Counted from the stretch's first letter, positions 25,768 to 33,111 are shown. The stretch is 64,000 bases of DNA from Oribacterium sp. P6A1 (GCF_000702885.1 NZ_JNKO01000007.1:124001-188000); one strand, 5' to 3'. The notes: generated by a model from the sequence alone, not told the origin. Program-made: numbers and translations.

Positions 25768-27618
25768 TCATCCAACAGTCGGTCCGATGGAATTCCACTG
25801 ATTAATGTCAATTCCCTGTCCTGCCTGAACTGTATATGTATCACCGGCAGGAGAAACATTGGCAGAATCCGCAGGATCACTTATCACAGCCCCTTCGACT
25901 CCAGGTACTGTAGGAACAGCTGCGGCTGTTTCAACAACCTGCTGACTCATATCCTGAGTGGTTTCAACGGCTGCTGTCTCAGCTACAGTTACCGCCGCCG
26001 TCTCCGGAGCGGCAGTCTGCTGTGCCGGAGTCTGTGAAGTTCTTTTGGAATTTGAACTCTTCTTTTCCGAATCGTCCTTTTTCTTTTCGGAAGACCTGGT
26101 TTCTTTGTTCTTTGCAGACTCTTCTTCCTTCTTTTTATTCCCGGAATCTGCCTTTGCAGATTTCTCAGCCTTGGACTCATCTGATGCGGCAGCTGTCTCA
26201 ACTACCGACTCCTCTGTCTCAGCTTCGGTTTCAGGCTCAGTTTCCGGAGCAGTGGTCTCAGGCGGCATCGGCAGCTTGTCATACTTCTCTTCACTCTGAT
26301 GAAGATTCAGATTTCCCGTAAGTATGAGTCCATGGAAAGCATCAGCCTGTTCCTTTGTGGCAAAGCTCACTGCCAGCTCATCATATACAGCGGCATTGTT
26401 GTTCACTATACGGATATGTCTCTCGGGAGCTGTACCCTCAAACTCTGTATTCCATCCGGTAAAAATATTTTTATCGATAACAACCTGAACTGTATTCTTT
26501 CCTTCTACATATTCATAATCGATACCAAGCATACCGACATTCTCGACTCCAAGTTCCTTAAGTCTGCTGATGTTTATAAGATAGTTTACATCATCTGCAC
26601 GATAGAACTCTGAAGCCTCTATATAATAATAATGATCATAAAGCTCTGCATCCGGATTCACAGGATCCTCTGATCCGGAAGCCGGCTGTTGAGAAACCGC
26701 CTCCTGAGATTCTGTTCCCCCAAGAGTATCATCCAGCTTGTTCTTTATCTTCTTAACTATCCAGTCAGCATATATCTTCTGTCCGGCAGCGTTCGGAAGA
26801 ACCCCGTCAGATGTCAATGTGCCTGCATCCATTCCGGAAACCGCATAGGCTTCCCCCATGTTTGCAACTATTCCGCCATAATGCTCAAGAAGATTTCTGG
26901 CATAGAGAGCTGTCTCATCAGAATAACCCTCTGTTGCTGTTACAGATGCCGACTCTATGATTCCAATGATTTCTGCTGAGCCGTAACATCTTCTTATAGA
27001 ACGAAGTATACCTTCATACTGAAGACCAAAGTTAAACGGATCATCATAGTATCCCAGGGAAACTATAACCGCATCATAGACCGCATCCTTGTTTCCGGCA
27101 GCTTCGTTCATCAAAGAAACATAGGCCCCGTACGCATCATTTCCATTAGCCAGAGAAAGGTTGTTGACACTGACTTCCGAACCGAAGTCTTCCTTTATAC
27201 TGTCTGCAAGAAGCTCTGTCCAGTTTGTTCCGTCCTGTGCTCCGGCCCCTGTTCCAAAGGTGTCTCCGATGACAAGAATCTTCACCGGTTCAGAAGCGGT
27301 AAGCTTTTTAAATAAGCTGCTGCTCCCCGAAAGTGCCTCATTCAAATCCACTGAAGATTCCGGGACTGTCTCGGGCTGAAGTCTTTTACTGTCTTCATCC
27401 ATTCTTTCCGCTGCAACGGACTGATCCAGGGCATCTTCTTTCATGGCGACATTTACCATGTATCCGAATACTCCTGTTATGGTCAAGATCAGAAGAATCA
27501 GGATTACAAGAAGTGTCTTTGGTCTCCCGGAAGCTGCTTCCTTCTCGGTCAGCGGCTCGTTCAGATTAAGATTTGGGGTGTCATTTGTCTGCTTGTTATC
27601 ATTACTACTCATACTCAT
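25768..27618 (-). CDS. membrane-anchored SGNH-fold protein A, catalytic residues lost
   Basis: A 616-residue protein: cytoplasmic tail, one membrane helix near residues 34-55 (LLVILILLILTITGVFGYMV), an SGNH/GDSL-hydrolase-like domain (about 110-300), a second conserved domain (about 330-440) and a long Glu/Thr/Ala/Lys tail. The nucleophile block reads ILVIGDTFGTG (Ser to Thr), block III LGYYDDP (Asn to Tyr), and block V DGVLPNAAG (His to Leu), so hydrolysis is unlikely. Paralogues lie at 27972 (divergent) and 54753. The start is the ATG at 27618 after AAGGA; a TTG one codon earlier is less likely. A surface-binding or scaffold role is inferred. Confidence 0.82.
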   Translation of the reverse strand: MSMSSNDNKQTNDTPNLNLNEPLTEKEAASGRPKTLLVILILLILTITGVFGYMVNVAMKEDALDQSVAAERMDEDSKRLQPETVPESSVDLNEALSGSSSLFKKLTASEPVKILVIGDTFGTGAGAQDGTNWTELLADSIKEDFGSEVSVNNLSLANGNDAYGAYVSLMNEAAGNKDAVYDAVIVSLGYYDDPFNFGLQYEGILRSIRRCYGSAEIIGIIESASVTATEGYSDETALYARNLLEHYGGIVANMGEAYAVSGMDAGTLTSDGVLPNAAGQKIYADWIVKKIKNKLDDTLGGTESQEAVSQQPASGSEDPVNPDAELYDHYYYIEASEFYRADDVNYLINISRLKELGVENVGMLGIDYEYVEGKNTVQVVIDKNIFTGWNTEFEGTAPERHIRIVNNNAAVYDELAVSFATKEQADAFHGLILTGNLNLHQSEEKYDKLPMPPETTAPETEPETEAETEESVVETAAASDESKAEKSAKADSGNKKKEEESAKNKETRSSEKKKDDSEKKSSNSKRTSQTPAQQTAAPETAAVTVAETAAVETTQDMSQQVVETAAAVPTVPGVEGAVISDPADSANVSPAGDTYTVQAGQGIDINQWNSIGPTVG

Positions 27619-27856
27619 CAAAATTCCTTCTTAGATATAGACTTTTTAATTATAGGCCATAAGTGTTATGAAGTCTATCTTCACCTTATATCCTGTCCCG
27701 GTTCACTGATGTTCCAACTTAATCACTTTTTCACTATAACTTCACATATACTGTGTTTTACATGCCAAAATGAGTAAATACAGGATTTTATCCTTTGCAC
27801 CGTGATTTTAAAAGAAACTTAATTGATTTTTATATTTATAAAAAGTATCATGAAAC

Positions 27857-27935
27857 GGTGTCTTTATCGGAAAAAGCCCGTATATCAGGGCATGACGCCG
27901 ACTCTCAGCACCTGTATTTCATATATTAAGTGCTG
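27857..27935 (+). promoter_or_regulatory. structured leader before SGNH-fold gene B
   Basis: GGTGTC (27857-27862) pairs with GACGCC (27894-27899), enclosing an internal loop and a GCCC/GGGC hairpin (27876-27891). A second hairpin CAGCAC/GTGCTG follows (27906-27935), ending 36 bases before the start codon. The fold matches no riboswitch class I can name. The rest of the 353-base divergent gap is AT-rich. Confidence 0.45.
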
Positions 27936-27971
27936 TATCAAAATATCCTGCATGGATTTAAGGAGAAATTT

Positions 27972-29705
27972 ATGGATTTCAAAACATTTTTTGAGCAGAA
28001 TAAGAAAGCCTGCGTAGGCGGTCTCGCCGGTGTAGTGGTTGTTCTTATGGGCCTTGCTGCCGTAACAGGAAAAAGCAACGGAACCGACCCTGCCATAGAA
28101 ACCACCGCTGCAGCAACAACAGCTGAAACCAAAGAAACCGCAGCAGCCAAAGCAAAAGAAGAGGCAAAAACATTCTACGGAAAGCTGAAAAACGGTCAGC
28201 CTGTATCTGTACTTGTTCTCGGAGACGGCTTTGCAAAGGGAAGCAATCTTGAGAACGTTTCAACATCCTGGGCTGAACTCATCAGCGAAAAGATTCAGAA
28301 AGAGTTCTCATCCGATGTTCAGATCGATAACTACGCTCTTCCTTCCGACAATACAGTTTACTCAGGTTTTGTTATGGCAAACGAAATTCCTGAAGGTTCT
28401 GAATACGACGCAGTTATCCTAAGCTTCGGCGAGTATGACGATCCGGAAACCTTCGGAACCTTCTACGAGAGCATCATCAGAAACCTCATCAAAAAGTGTC
28501 CTGAGATTTCGATCATCTCTCTCATCGAGCCATCCTCTTTAACAAATCCGGAGGGTCATGCCGCTGCCAATGCTTCTGCAATACAGACTATCACCGATCA
28601 CTACCATGGTCTCACCATCGATGTAGCAAAGCTTATGGAAGCTTCGGGGGCTGATGCAAAGGATACTGCAGCTTCTGACAATATCGGCCAGAACGATGAA
28701 GGAAATGCAAAGACAGCAGATATGATCCTTGCTTCTGTAAAGGACTTTGCCGCAGGTGCGGATGATAACATTGACAACTCCGTAGATGCTTTGGACGAAA
28801 AAATCGAAGGCCTCGAAAGCTACGCTTATATTTCAGCTTCGGATTTTGTAAAGGTTAATGACACAACCTATGAACTTCCTGCCGATATGATTCTGGATGT
28901 TTACGGCGAAACCGTAACAGGTCTCATGGGTGTTGACTATGACTATCAGTCCGGTGCAAATGATGTATACGTAAGTGTTGACGGAAAACCTTTCGGACGT
29001 TCAACAACAGATTTCAGCGGAAAAGATCCGGAGCAGCACATCGTACTTATCAACGATGAATTTGCTCCTGCTGAATATGTAGCCGTATCCTTCGGAACAG
29101 CTGAAGAAGCGGCTTCATTTGCCGGCATCATAGTTTCCGGCAACATCACTCTTCCGGATTCTTACGACAAGTTTGAATCAAAGACTATTGAAACACTGGA
29201 CGCTGCAGCTCTCAGTGAACTTATGGACAATGGCGATACTGCAGACGGCGGTCCGGGTTCTGAGAATGAATCTGAGGAAGCGGAGGAAACAGAAGCAGCA
29301 AACGGTCTTTCCAACGGAGCTACAAAGACTGAAGACGGTGTTCTCTACGAGTACTATAACGGCGAGTGGTACGAAGTCATCAATGATGACACAGGAAATC
29401 CAGACGTAGGTGTTAAGCAGCAGATAGTTGAGACACGTTCAGCCGGACAGATCATCACAAACAAAGAGACAGTACACTCTTCCGGAATTGACTCTTCAAA
29501 TACAGTATCGGAAACACAGGCTGCTGTTCAGGAAACAGTTGCCGAAACAAGCGCAGCTATTCCTGATACAAGTGCTCAGACTGCAGCTGAAACCGCTGTT
29601 CCCGAAACAGCCGCTGCAGAGATTCCTATGGAAACACAGTCTGTTGAATCAGCCGCTATGGATATGCCGATGGATCCCGCAGCTGCCATGGCTATCACAC
29701 AGTAA
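27972..29705 (+). CDS. membrane-anchored SGNH-fold protein B, catalytic residues lost
   Basis: The 577-residue paralogue of the 25768 and 54753 proteins. The start is the ATG at 27972 with AAGGAG upstream. A membrane helix (VGGLAGVVVVLMGLAAVTG, residues about 14-32) is followed by an Ala/Thr/Glu linker, an SGNH-like domain and the shared second domain ending SFGTAEEAASFAGIIVSG. The tail is rich in Ala, Glu, Thr and Ser. The nucleophile block is VLVLGDGFAKG (Ser to Gly), block III FGEYDDP (Asn to Tyr), and block V DNIGQNDEG (His to Gln). It is transcribed away from gene A across a 353-base gap and has its own terminator. Confidence 0.82.
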   Translation: MDFKTFFEQNKKACVGGLAGVVVVLMGLAAVTGKSNGTDPAIETTAAATTAETKETAAAKAKEEAKTFYGKLKNGQPVSVLVLGDGFAKGSNLENVSTSWAELISEKIQKEFSSDVQIDNYALPSDNTVYSGFVMANEIPEGSEYDAVILSFGEYDDPETFGTFYESIIRNLIKKCPEISIISLIEPSSLTNPEGHAAANASAIQTITDHYHGLTIDVAKLMEASGADAKDTAASDNIGQNDEGNAKTADMILASVKDFAAGADDNIDNSVDALDEKIEGLESYAYISASDFVKVNDTTYELPADMILDVYGETVTGLMGVDYDYQSGANDVYVSVDGKPFGRSTTDFSGKDPEQHIVLINDEFAPAEYVAVSFGTAEEAASFAGIIVSGNITLPDSYDKFESKTIETLDAAALSELMDNGDTADGGPGSENESEEAEETEAANGLSNGATKTEDGVLYEYYNGEWYEVINDDTGNPDVGVKQQIVETRSAGQIITNKETVHSSGIDSSNTVSETQAAVQETVAETSAAIPDTSAQTAAETAVPETAAAEIPMETQSVESAAMDMPMDPAAAMAITQ

Positions 29706-29720
29706 TATTGTATTAATCTT

Positions 29721-29751
29721 AAATGGTCCTTCCGATTTGGGGGGACCATTT
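29721..29751 (+). terminator. terminator of SGNH-fold gene B
   Basis: AAATGGTCC (29721-29729) pairs with GGACCATTT (29743-29751) followed by T-rich sequence, 16 bases past the stop. Confidence 0.88.
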
Positions 29752-29847
29752 TTACTTCTTTATTCTTTACTCCTTCTTCCCTTAAGTCTCCCGCTTGGTA
29801 CGTTGTGGGCCACAATACATCAGAAAAAAAATGACAGCACTAAAAGA

Positions 29848-29867
29848 GGCAGACCCTGAAGTCTGCC
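29848..29867 (-). terminator. terminator of the XRE-like regulator gene
   Basis: GGCAGAC (29848-29854) pairs with GTCTGCC (29861-29867); on the minus strand TCTTTTAG follows. It lies 60 bases past the regulator's stop. A small TCTCAAT/ATTGAGA hairpin lies between. Confidence 0.75.
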
Positions 29868-29927
29868 CCTTATAAGTCCGGAATCTCTCAATAAATTGAG
29901 AAATCCTTTTTTACTATCTTTTGTGTG

Positions 29928-31382
29928 TCACCCTGTCCTGCGCCGGTCAGATTGATTCTGTTCCTCCAGCTGCTTCTCCATCTCATGTATCAGCCTTTGT
30001 ATATTTCTATGAGCCGATTGTATGGGCAGTACCTGATCTGACAACGGAAGGCTTCCCATAAAATCCGAAAAGATATTGATGATGTTCTGCTCTCTCACCG
30101 CCATGGCCTGTAACTTTTCACTATTTGAGATAGTAAGAACATGTCCCTCAACAATCGTAAAAAACCATTTCTTAATTATGGGCACCTTAGTTTCATCCAA
30201 AATGTAGTACCCCGCACCGAGAGATTTATCAATCTTTTTTAGTATATCGATTCGCTGTTCCAAAGAAAAATGGCACTCGGTCGGAAAAGGAAAATCGAAA
30301 GCGGTACCTTCCTGCGCAAACCTTCGTAATCCATCCATGGACAAATATTCTGTCATCAGCTGTTTCTGTTCCATGAAATTCTGAAGCTTAAAAATACGTG
30401 ATGCATAGGGCTGCAATTCCCGAATACTGTTCATCATATTCTCATCTATCAGCATCAGAAGATTTGCCATGCCTCCATAATTCCAGCAGTTTACTCCGAG
30501 ATAGCCAAAATCCTCCATGGTATCCACTATGATATCCATATCTTCAGTCTGTACTTTTGTTTCATGAGCCTCGGCAAAAACTCTGTCTATCTGTTTTTTG
30601 AACTGCTTCACCAACACCGGATTCTGAATGCGTACCGCCCCGGAACACTGCTTACCGAGTAAAATCACTTCCGAATCGTCCGCAACATAATATGGATACA
30701 ACACTCCGAAATTATCTTCGATCATATTGTCATCATAATAATAATAAAGGTGAGTTCCTCCGATTCCGCATACATTAAATATAAGCATGTTGGTATATTT
30801 TGCCACAATATTGTAAGCGGAAACTCCTGATTTTTTCTTTGGAAACTGGAGCAGCATTCTGATATCAGCATTCCGTATTTCACTTTGGAGGGCCATAGAA
30901 TTTATGCGGGCATAAAATGTCTCCTCCATACGCGGTATAAAAACGTCAAATTTCGGCTCACCTGATGCAAAATGGCGTTCAAAAAAGTTCTCCAGCAAGT
31001 TGATGACATCATGTTTTTGGTCAAAAACCAGTTTGTTATTCTGAAATTCACTGACAGTTGGTCTGATACCGACAGTCGGTCTCACTGAATCCTCATAATC
31101 GGCCACTGTTTCCAGGCACATAATGACCGCTTTTCGATTGAGTGCTGTATCCACCCCCATAGTCTCAAATGCATATAACTCATCCAGTTTCTTGATCTCC
31201 GACTTCGAGAGGGGCAATACTCTTTTTATATCATTGTATTGGACATTTGTCGGGATTCTGGAACCGTTCAAAAACTTATAGAAAGAAGAACGATTTATTC
31301 CTGTGTTCCTGATGATACTGTTTTTTCCTAAACCACTCTCTTCAACAAGACTGGCAAGAAGTGATGAAAAAGGGCTGTTCAT
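29928..31382 (-). CDS. large XRE-like helix-turn-helix regulator of unknown family
   Basis: The 484-residue protein opens with a helix-turn-helix (residues about 8-55: SLVEESGLGKNSIIRNTGINRSSFYKFLNGSR), the layout of XRE-type DNA-binding domains. The remaining 400 residues are predicted soluble, match no domain I recognise, and contain a GTHLYYYYDDN segment and an amphipathic C-terminus (HEMEKQLEEQNQ). It is probably a transcription regulator with a large sensor or effector domain. It has a good promoter at 31437-31465 and its own terminator, and sits between the SGNH-fold pair and the riboswitch-controlled protease, either of which it could regulate. Confidence 0.7.
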   Translation of the reverse strand: MNSPFSSLLASLVEESGLGKNSIIRNTGINRSSFYKFLNGSRIPTNVQYNDIKRVLPLSKSEIKKLDELYAFETMGVDTALNRKAVIMCLETVADYEDSVRPTVGIRPTVSEFQNNKLVFDQKHDVINLLENFFERHFASGEPKFDVFIPRMEETFYARINSMALQSEIRNADIRMLLQFPKKKSGVSAYNIVAKYTNMLIFNVCGIGGTHLYYYYDDNMIEDNFGVLYPYYVADDSEVILLGKQCSGAVRIQNPVLVKQFKKQIDRVFAEAHETKVQTEDMDIIVDTMEDFGYLGVNCWNYGGMANLLMLIDENMMNSIRELQPYASRIFKLQNFMEQKQLMTEYLSMDGLRRFAQEGTAFDFPFPTECHFSLEQRIDILKKIDKSLGAGYYILDETKVPIIKKWFFTIVEGHVLTISNSEKLQAMAVREQNIINIFSDFMGSLPLSDQVLPIQSAHRNIQRLIHEMEKQLEEQNQSDRRRTG

Positions 31383-31436
31383 ATCGCTTAGTCCTCGCAG
31401 TACTAAAAGGTATATAAATAAACTGTGCTTATCAAA

Positions 31437-31465
31437 ATTTTATTGTGATTTAATGTGCCTTACAA
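31437..31465 (-). promoter_or_regulatory. sigma-A promoter of the XRE-like gene
   Basis: On the minus strand TTGTAA, 17 bases, TAAAAT, 55 bases before the start codon. Confidence 0.65.
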
Positions 31466-31563
31466 GAACTTTTTTATATAATTCTATTTTTCGTGATATT
31501 TAATATTAATAACATTCTTTAATTTCAATATTTCTGACTATCTGTAGTGAGAAAACTCGTGTT

Positions 31564-31610
31564 GACCGTCAAATGCATATCCATGTACACATGATATGTG
31601 CTTGACGGTC
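31564..31610. repeat. imperfect 18-bp inverted repeat
   Basis: GACCGTCAA...GCATATC (31564-31581) faces GATATGTGCTTGACGGTC (31593-31610) with three mismatches. It lies between the protease terminator and the regulator promoter and could be an operator or a second terminator. Confidence 0.6.
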
Positions 31611-31624
31611 TTATCGCGAAAGAA

Positions 31625-31663
31625 AAAGTGCAATTGCCGGAGTTACTATGACAACTGCACTTT
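31625..31663 (-). terminator. terminator of the secreted metalloprotease gene
   Basis: On the minus strand AAAGTGCAGTTG pairs with CAATTGCACTTT (one mismatch in 12) followed by TTCTTT. It lies 35 bases past the stop. Confidence 0.85.
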
Positions 31664-31697
31664 ATAGTACTAAAAATCCCGAAAAAGACCTGAAGGA

Positions 31698-32300
31698 TTA
31701 GATTGAATATGAAAGCATCTGCTGGCAAAGATCCTCAGCCTGCATGAAAACTCTGTACTCCGGGCTAGGCATAGCATGTGCGCCTCCTCTGTAGTTGAAC
31801 TTGATGTAGTCGGAGTACAGTGCTGCAAATGTCTCATCCTCGTTGTAGCAGCGATTGTCATAAGACTTTCTTTCATTGTAAAGCTTTCTGATATCAGCCT
31901 TCATCTGATCTGTAAACATCGGCTGTGTTGTGTGATAGATAAAATGACCGAGCTCATGAACCGGAGCCTTCTGTACTTCATCCCAGGAATTGTTGTTGGA
32001 AGTTGCTTTAAGTGTGATCTGCTTTGAATCAAAAGTATAGATTCCGTTTACATCCTGCTGGCCAACAAGCACTGTATCTGTATAATGGATAGTTCCGCCG
32101 CGCTGCATAAAAAGGACGATAACACTGTTTGGCACTCTTTCGAAATAAGTATTGACAGCAATCTTATAAGATTCAGGCTGCTGATCGTAAACATCGTGAC
32201 CAGATGCGATTAACTGAGTAACGTTAGCAGCAAAAGCTGTAACTGTCATCATAACAACCAGATTGACTACTATAACGATTGTTCTAACAAGGTTCTTCAT
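31698..32300 (-). CDS. secreted HELGH zinc metalloprotease (gluzincin, ATLF/PPEP-like)
   Basis: A 200-residue exported protein: signal peptide MKNLVRTIVIVVNLVVMMTVTAFA, then one compact domain. The zinc motif HELGH (about residues 115-119) is followed some 40 residues later by DETFAALYSDY, fitting the third zinc ligand (Glu) and tyrosine of gluzincins of the anthrax-lethal-factor type. Size, secretion and the EFFAxxY-like motif recall Clostridioides difficile PPEP-1/Zmp1, which cuts Pro-Pro bonds in surface adhesins under a c-di-GMP riboswitch. Sequence identity is not obviously high (PPEP-1 has HETAH), so the Pro-Pro specificity is inference. Its leader carries two GEMM-I aptamers and a terminator. 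Confidence 0.8.
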   Translation of the reverse strand: MKNLVRTIVIVVNLVVMMTVTAFAANVTQLIASGHDVYDQQPESYKIAVNTYFERVPNSVIVLFMQRGGTIHYTDTVLVGQQDVNGIYTFDSKQITLKATSNNNSWDEVQKAPVHELGHFIYHTTQPMFTDQMKADIRKLYNERKSYDNRCYNEDETFAALYSDYIKFNYRGGAHAMPSPEYRVFMQAEDLCQQMLSYSI

Positions 32301-32319
32301 ATTCTCTATCCTTTCAAGT

Positions 32320-32379
32320 GCAACTGGCTGACCTTTCGGTCCCTATAGCTTTGCGCCACCGGATTTCTCCGGGTTTGCT
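32320..32379 (-). promoter_or_regulatory. GEMM-I riboswitch, gene-proximal aptamer (A20 variant)
   Basis: On the minus strand: AGCAAAC, then the CCGGA-GAAA-TCCGG tetraloop hairpin, GCGCAAAGCTATAGGG, a second GAAA-capped stem and GTCAGCCAGTTGC. This is the core of the c-di-GMP-I (GEMM-I) aptamer. Aligned to Vc2, spacing from position 20 to 47 is identical; position 20 is A instead of G, position 43 is G instead of A, and A47 is kept. Only 19 bases separate it from the start codon, and AAAGGAT follows at once, so it probably acts on translation initiation. Confidence 0.88.
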
Positions 32380-32474
32380 ATTTAAATGAATGAATCGAAT
32401 CGGGTTATATACCTACCCGCCTTCGCCAAAAATCTTAATTTCCCCTTCCCTGGATTTCTTTTGGCGAAATAAAA

Positions 32475-32506
32475 AACCGGCATCGGATCTCTGTCCGTTG
32501 CCAGTT
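32475..32506 (-). terminator. intrinsic terminator between the two aptamers
   Basis: On the minus strand AACTGGCA and CGGA pair with UCCG and TGCCGGTT, followed by TTTTTTATTT. Its 5' arm AACTGGC is exactly complementary to GCCAGTT at the 3' end of the distal aptamer, which gives a plausible antiterminator. A further TTCGCCAAAA/TTTTGGCGAA hairpin (32422-32468) follows. Confidence 0.85.
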
Positions 32507-32575
32507 AACCTAGAACCTTCTTTGTATTAGTCTTGATTCGAGGACTAACCTTCGGAGCTCTGCTCCATGAAGATT

Positions 32576-32635
32576 GCAACTGGCTGACCTTTCGGCCCCT
32601 ATAGCTTTGCGTCACCGGATTTCTCCGGCTTTGCC
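32576..32635 (-). promoter_or_regulatory. GEMM-I (c-di-GMP-I) riboswitch, distal aptamer
   Basis: On the minus strand: GGCAAAG, CCGGA-GAAA-TCCGG, TGACGCAAAGCTATAGGGG, a GAAA-capped stem and GTCAGCCAGTTGC. Differs from the proximal aptamer at 4 of about 60 core positions. Positions equal to Vc2 G20, A43 and A47 are all canonical, so c-di-GMP is the expected ligand. The terminator at 32475-32506 is its likely expression platform. Confidence 0.92.
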
Positions 32636-32714
32636 AAATGTGATCTAGGTTGGATCACATTCTAAAGAGAAATGAACTACTTAGTTCTTTATCCTCTTTC
32701 TCTTTACATTTTCT

Positions 32715-32742
32715 ATTCTATCATTTATTTTTTAAATTGCAA
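32715..32742 (-). promoter_or_regulatory. promoter of the protease leader RNA
   Basis: On the minus strand TTGCAA, 16 bases, TAGAAT with an extended TG. The predicted leader is about 400 nt. It begins with an AAAGAGAAA/TTTCTCTTT hairpin (32664-32705) and ATGTGATC/GATCACAT (32638-32660) before the first aptamer. Confidence 0.6.
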
Positions 32743-32755
32743 TAGATAAATTAAA

Positions 32756-32790
32756 ATTCGCAAATTAAAATTGAAATTTAATTTGCGAAT
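32756..32790 (-). terminator. AT-rich 14-bp inverted repeat after the HTH gene
   Basis: ATTCGCAAATTAAA (32756-32769) is perfectly inverted at 32777-32790, about 50 bases past the HTH gene's stop. Probably the 3' end of that transcript; the T-run is weak. Confidence 0.5.
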
Positions 32791-32838
32791 CGACTGATAT
32801 TTTTAAGTATTCAATTTTTCTCTAAGCCTTGTGGGCCC

Positions 32839-33111
32839 TCAACATGCGCGTTCTGTGTTTTTCATTCCTTCCAAAAGACGCTTTAACTCTCCGTCTATTT
32901 TCCACTTGCTGACATTGTAGCGTTTTCTCCAGTCTCTGTAAGCCCCTGTAGTGATTCGGTGATCCTCCGGGCGCGGCGCATCTGCGGGAATAATCCAGAG
33001 ATGACCGTTTTTATATGCGCCTTCGATCTTTCCTTCCCGGCATAATGCCCTCAGGTACTTCGGTGTAACTCCCCATTGCTCCGCTAAATCCTTTAGCATT
33101 GTGTAAACCAT
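32839..33111 (-). CDS. small helix-turn-helix DNA-binding protein
   Basis: About 90 residues beginning MVYTMLKDLAEQWGVTPKYLRALCREGKIEGAYKNGHLWIIPADAPRPED. The LAEQWGVTPKYLRALCREGKI helix-turn-helix followed by a W-I-I-P wing is the pattern of excisionase/MerR-like small DNA-binding proteins. I chose the ATG at 33111 because AAGGAG lies 9 bases before it and the gene then clears the end of the sugar transferase by 47 bases; an ATG at 33129 is possible. The longer frame to 33309 would overlap the upstream gene. It closes the polysaccharide locus and could be a local regulator. Confidence 0.65.
   Translation of the reverse strand: MVYTMLKDLAEQWGVTPKYLRALCREGKIEGAYKNGHLWIIPADAPRPEDHRITTGAYRDWRKRYNVSKWKIDGELKRLLEGMKNTERAC

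Noticed and set aside
27840-27971. A third GEMM riboswitch before SGNH-fold gene B
   Set aside because: The GCAAA and CGCAAAGC elements are missing, so it was listed only as an unclassified structured leader.
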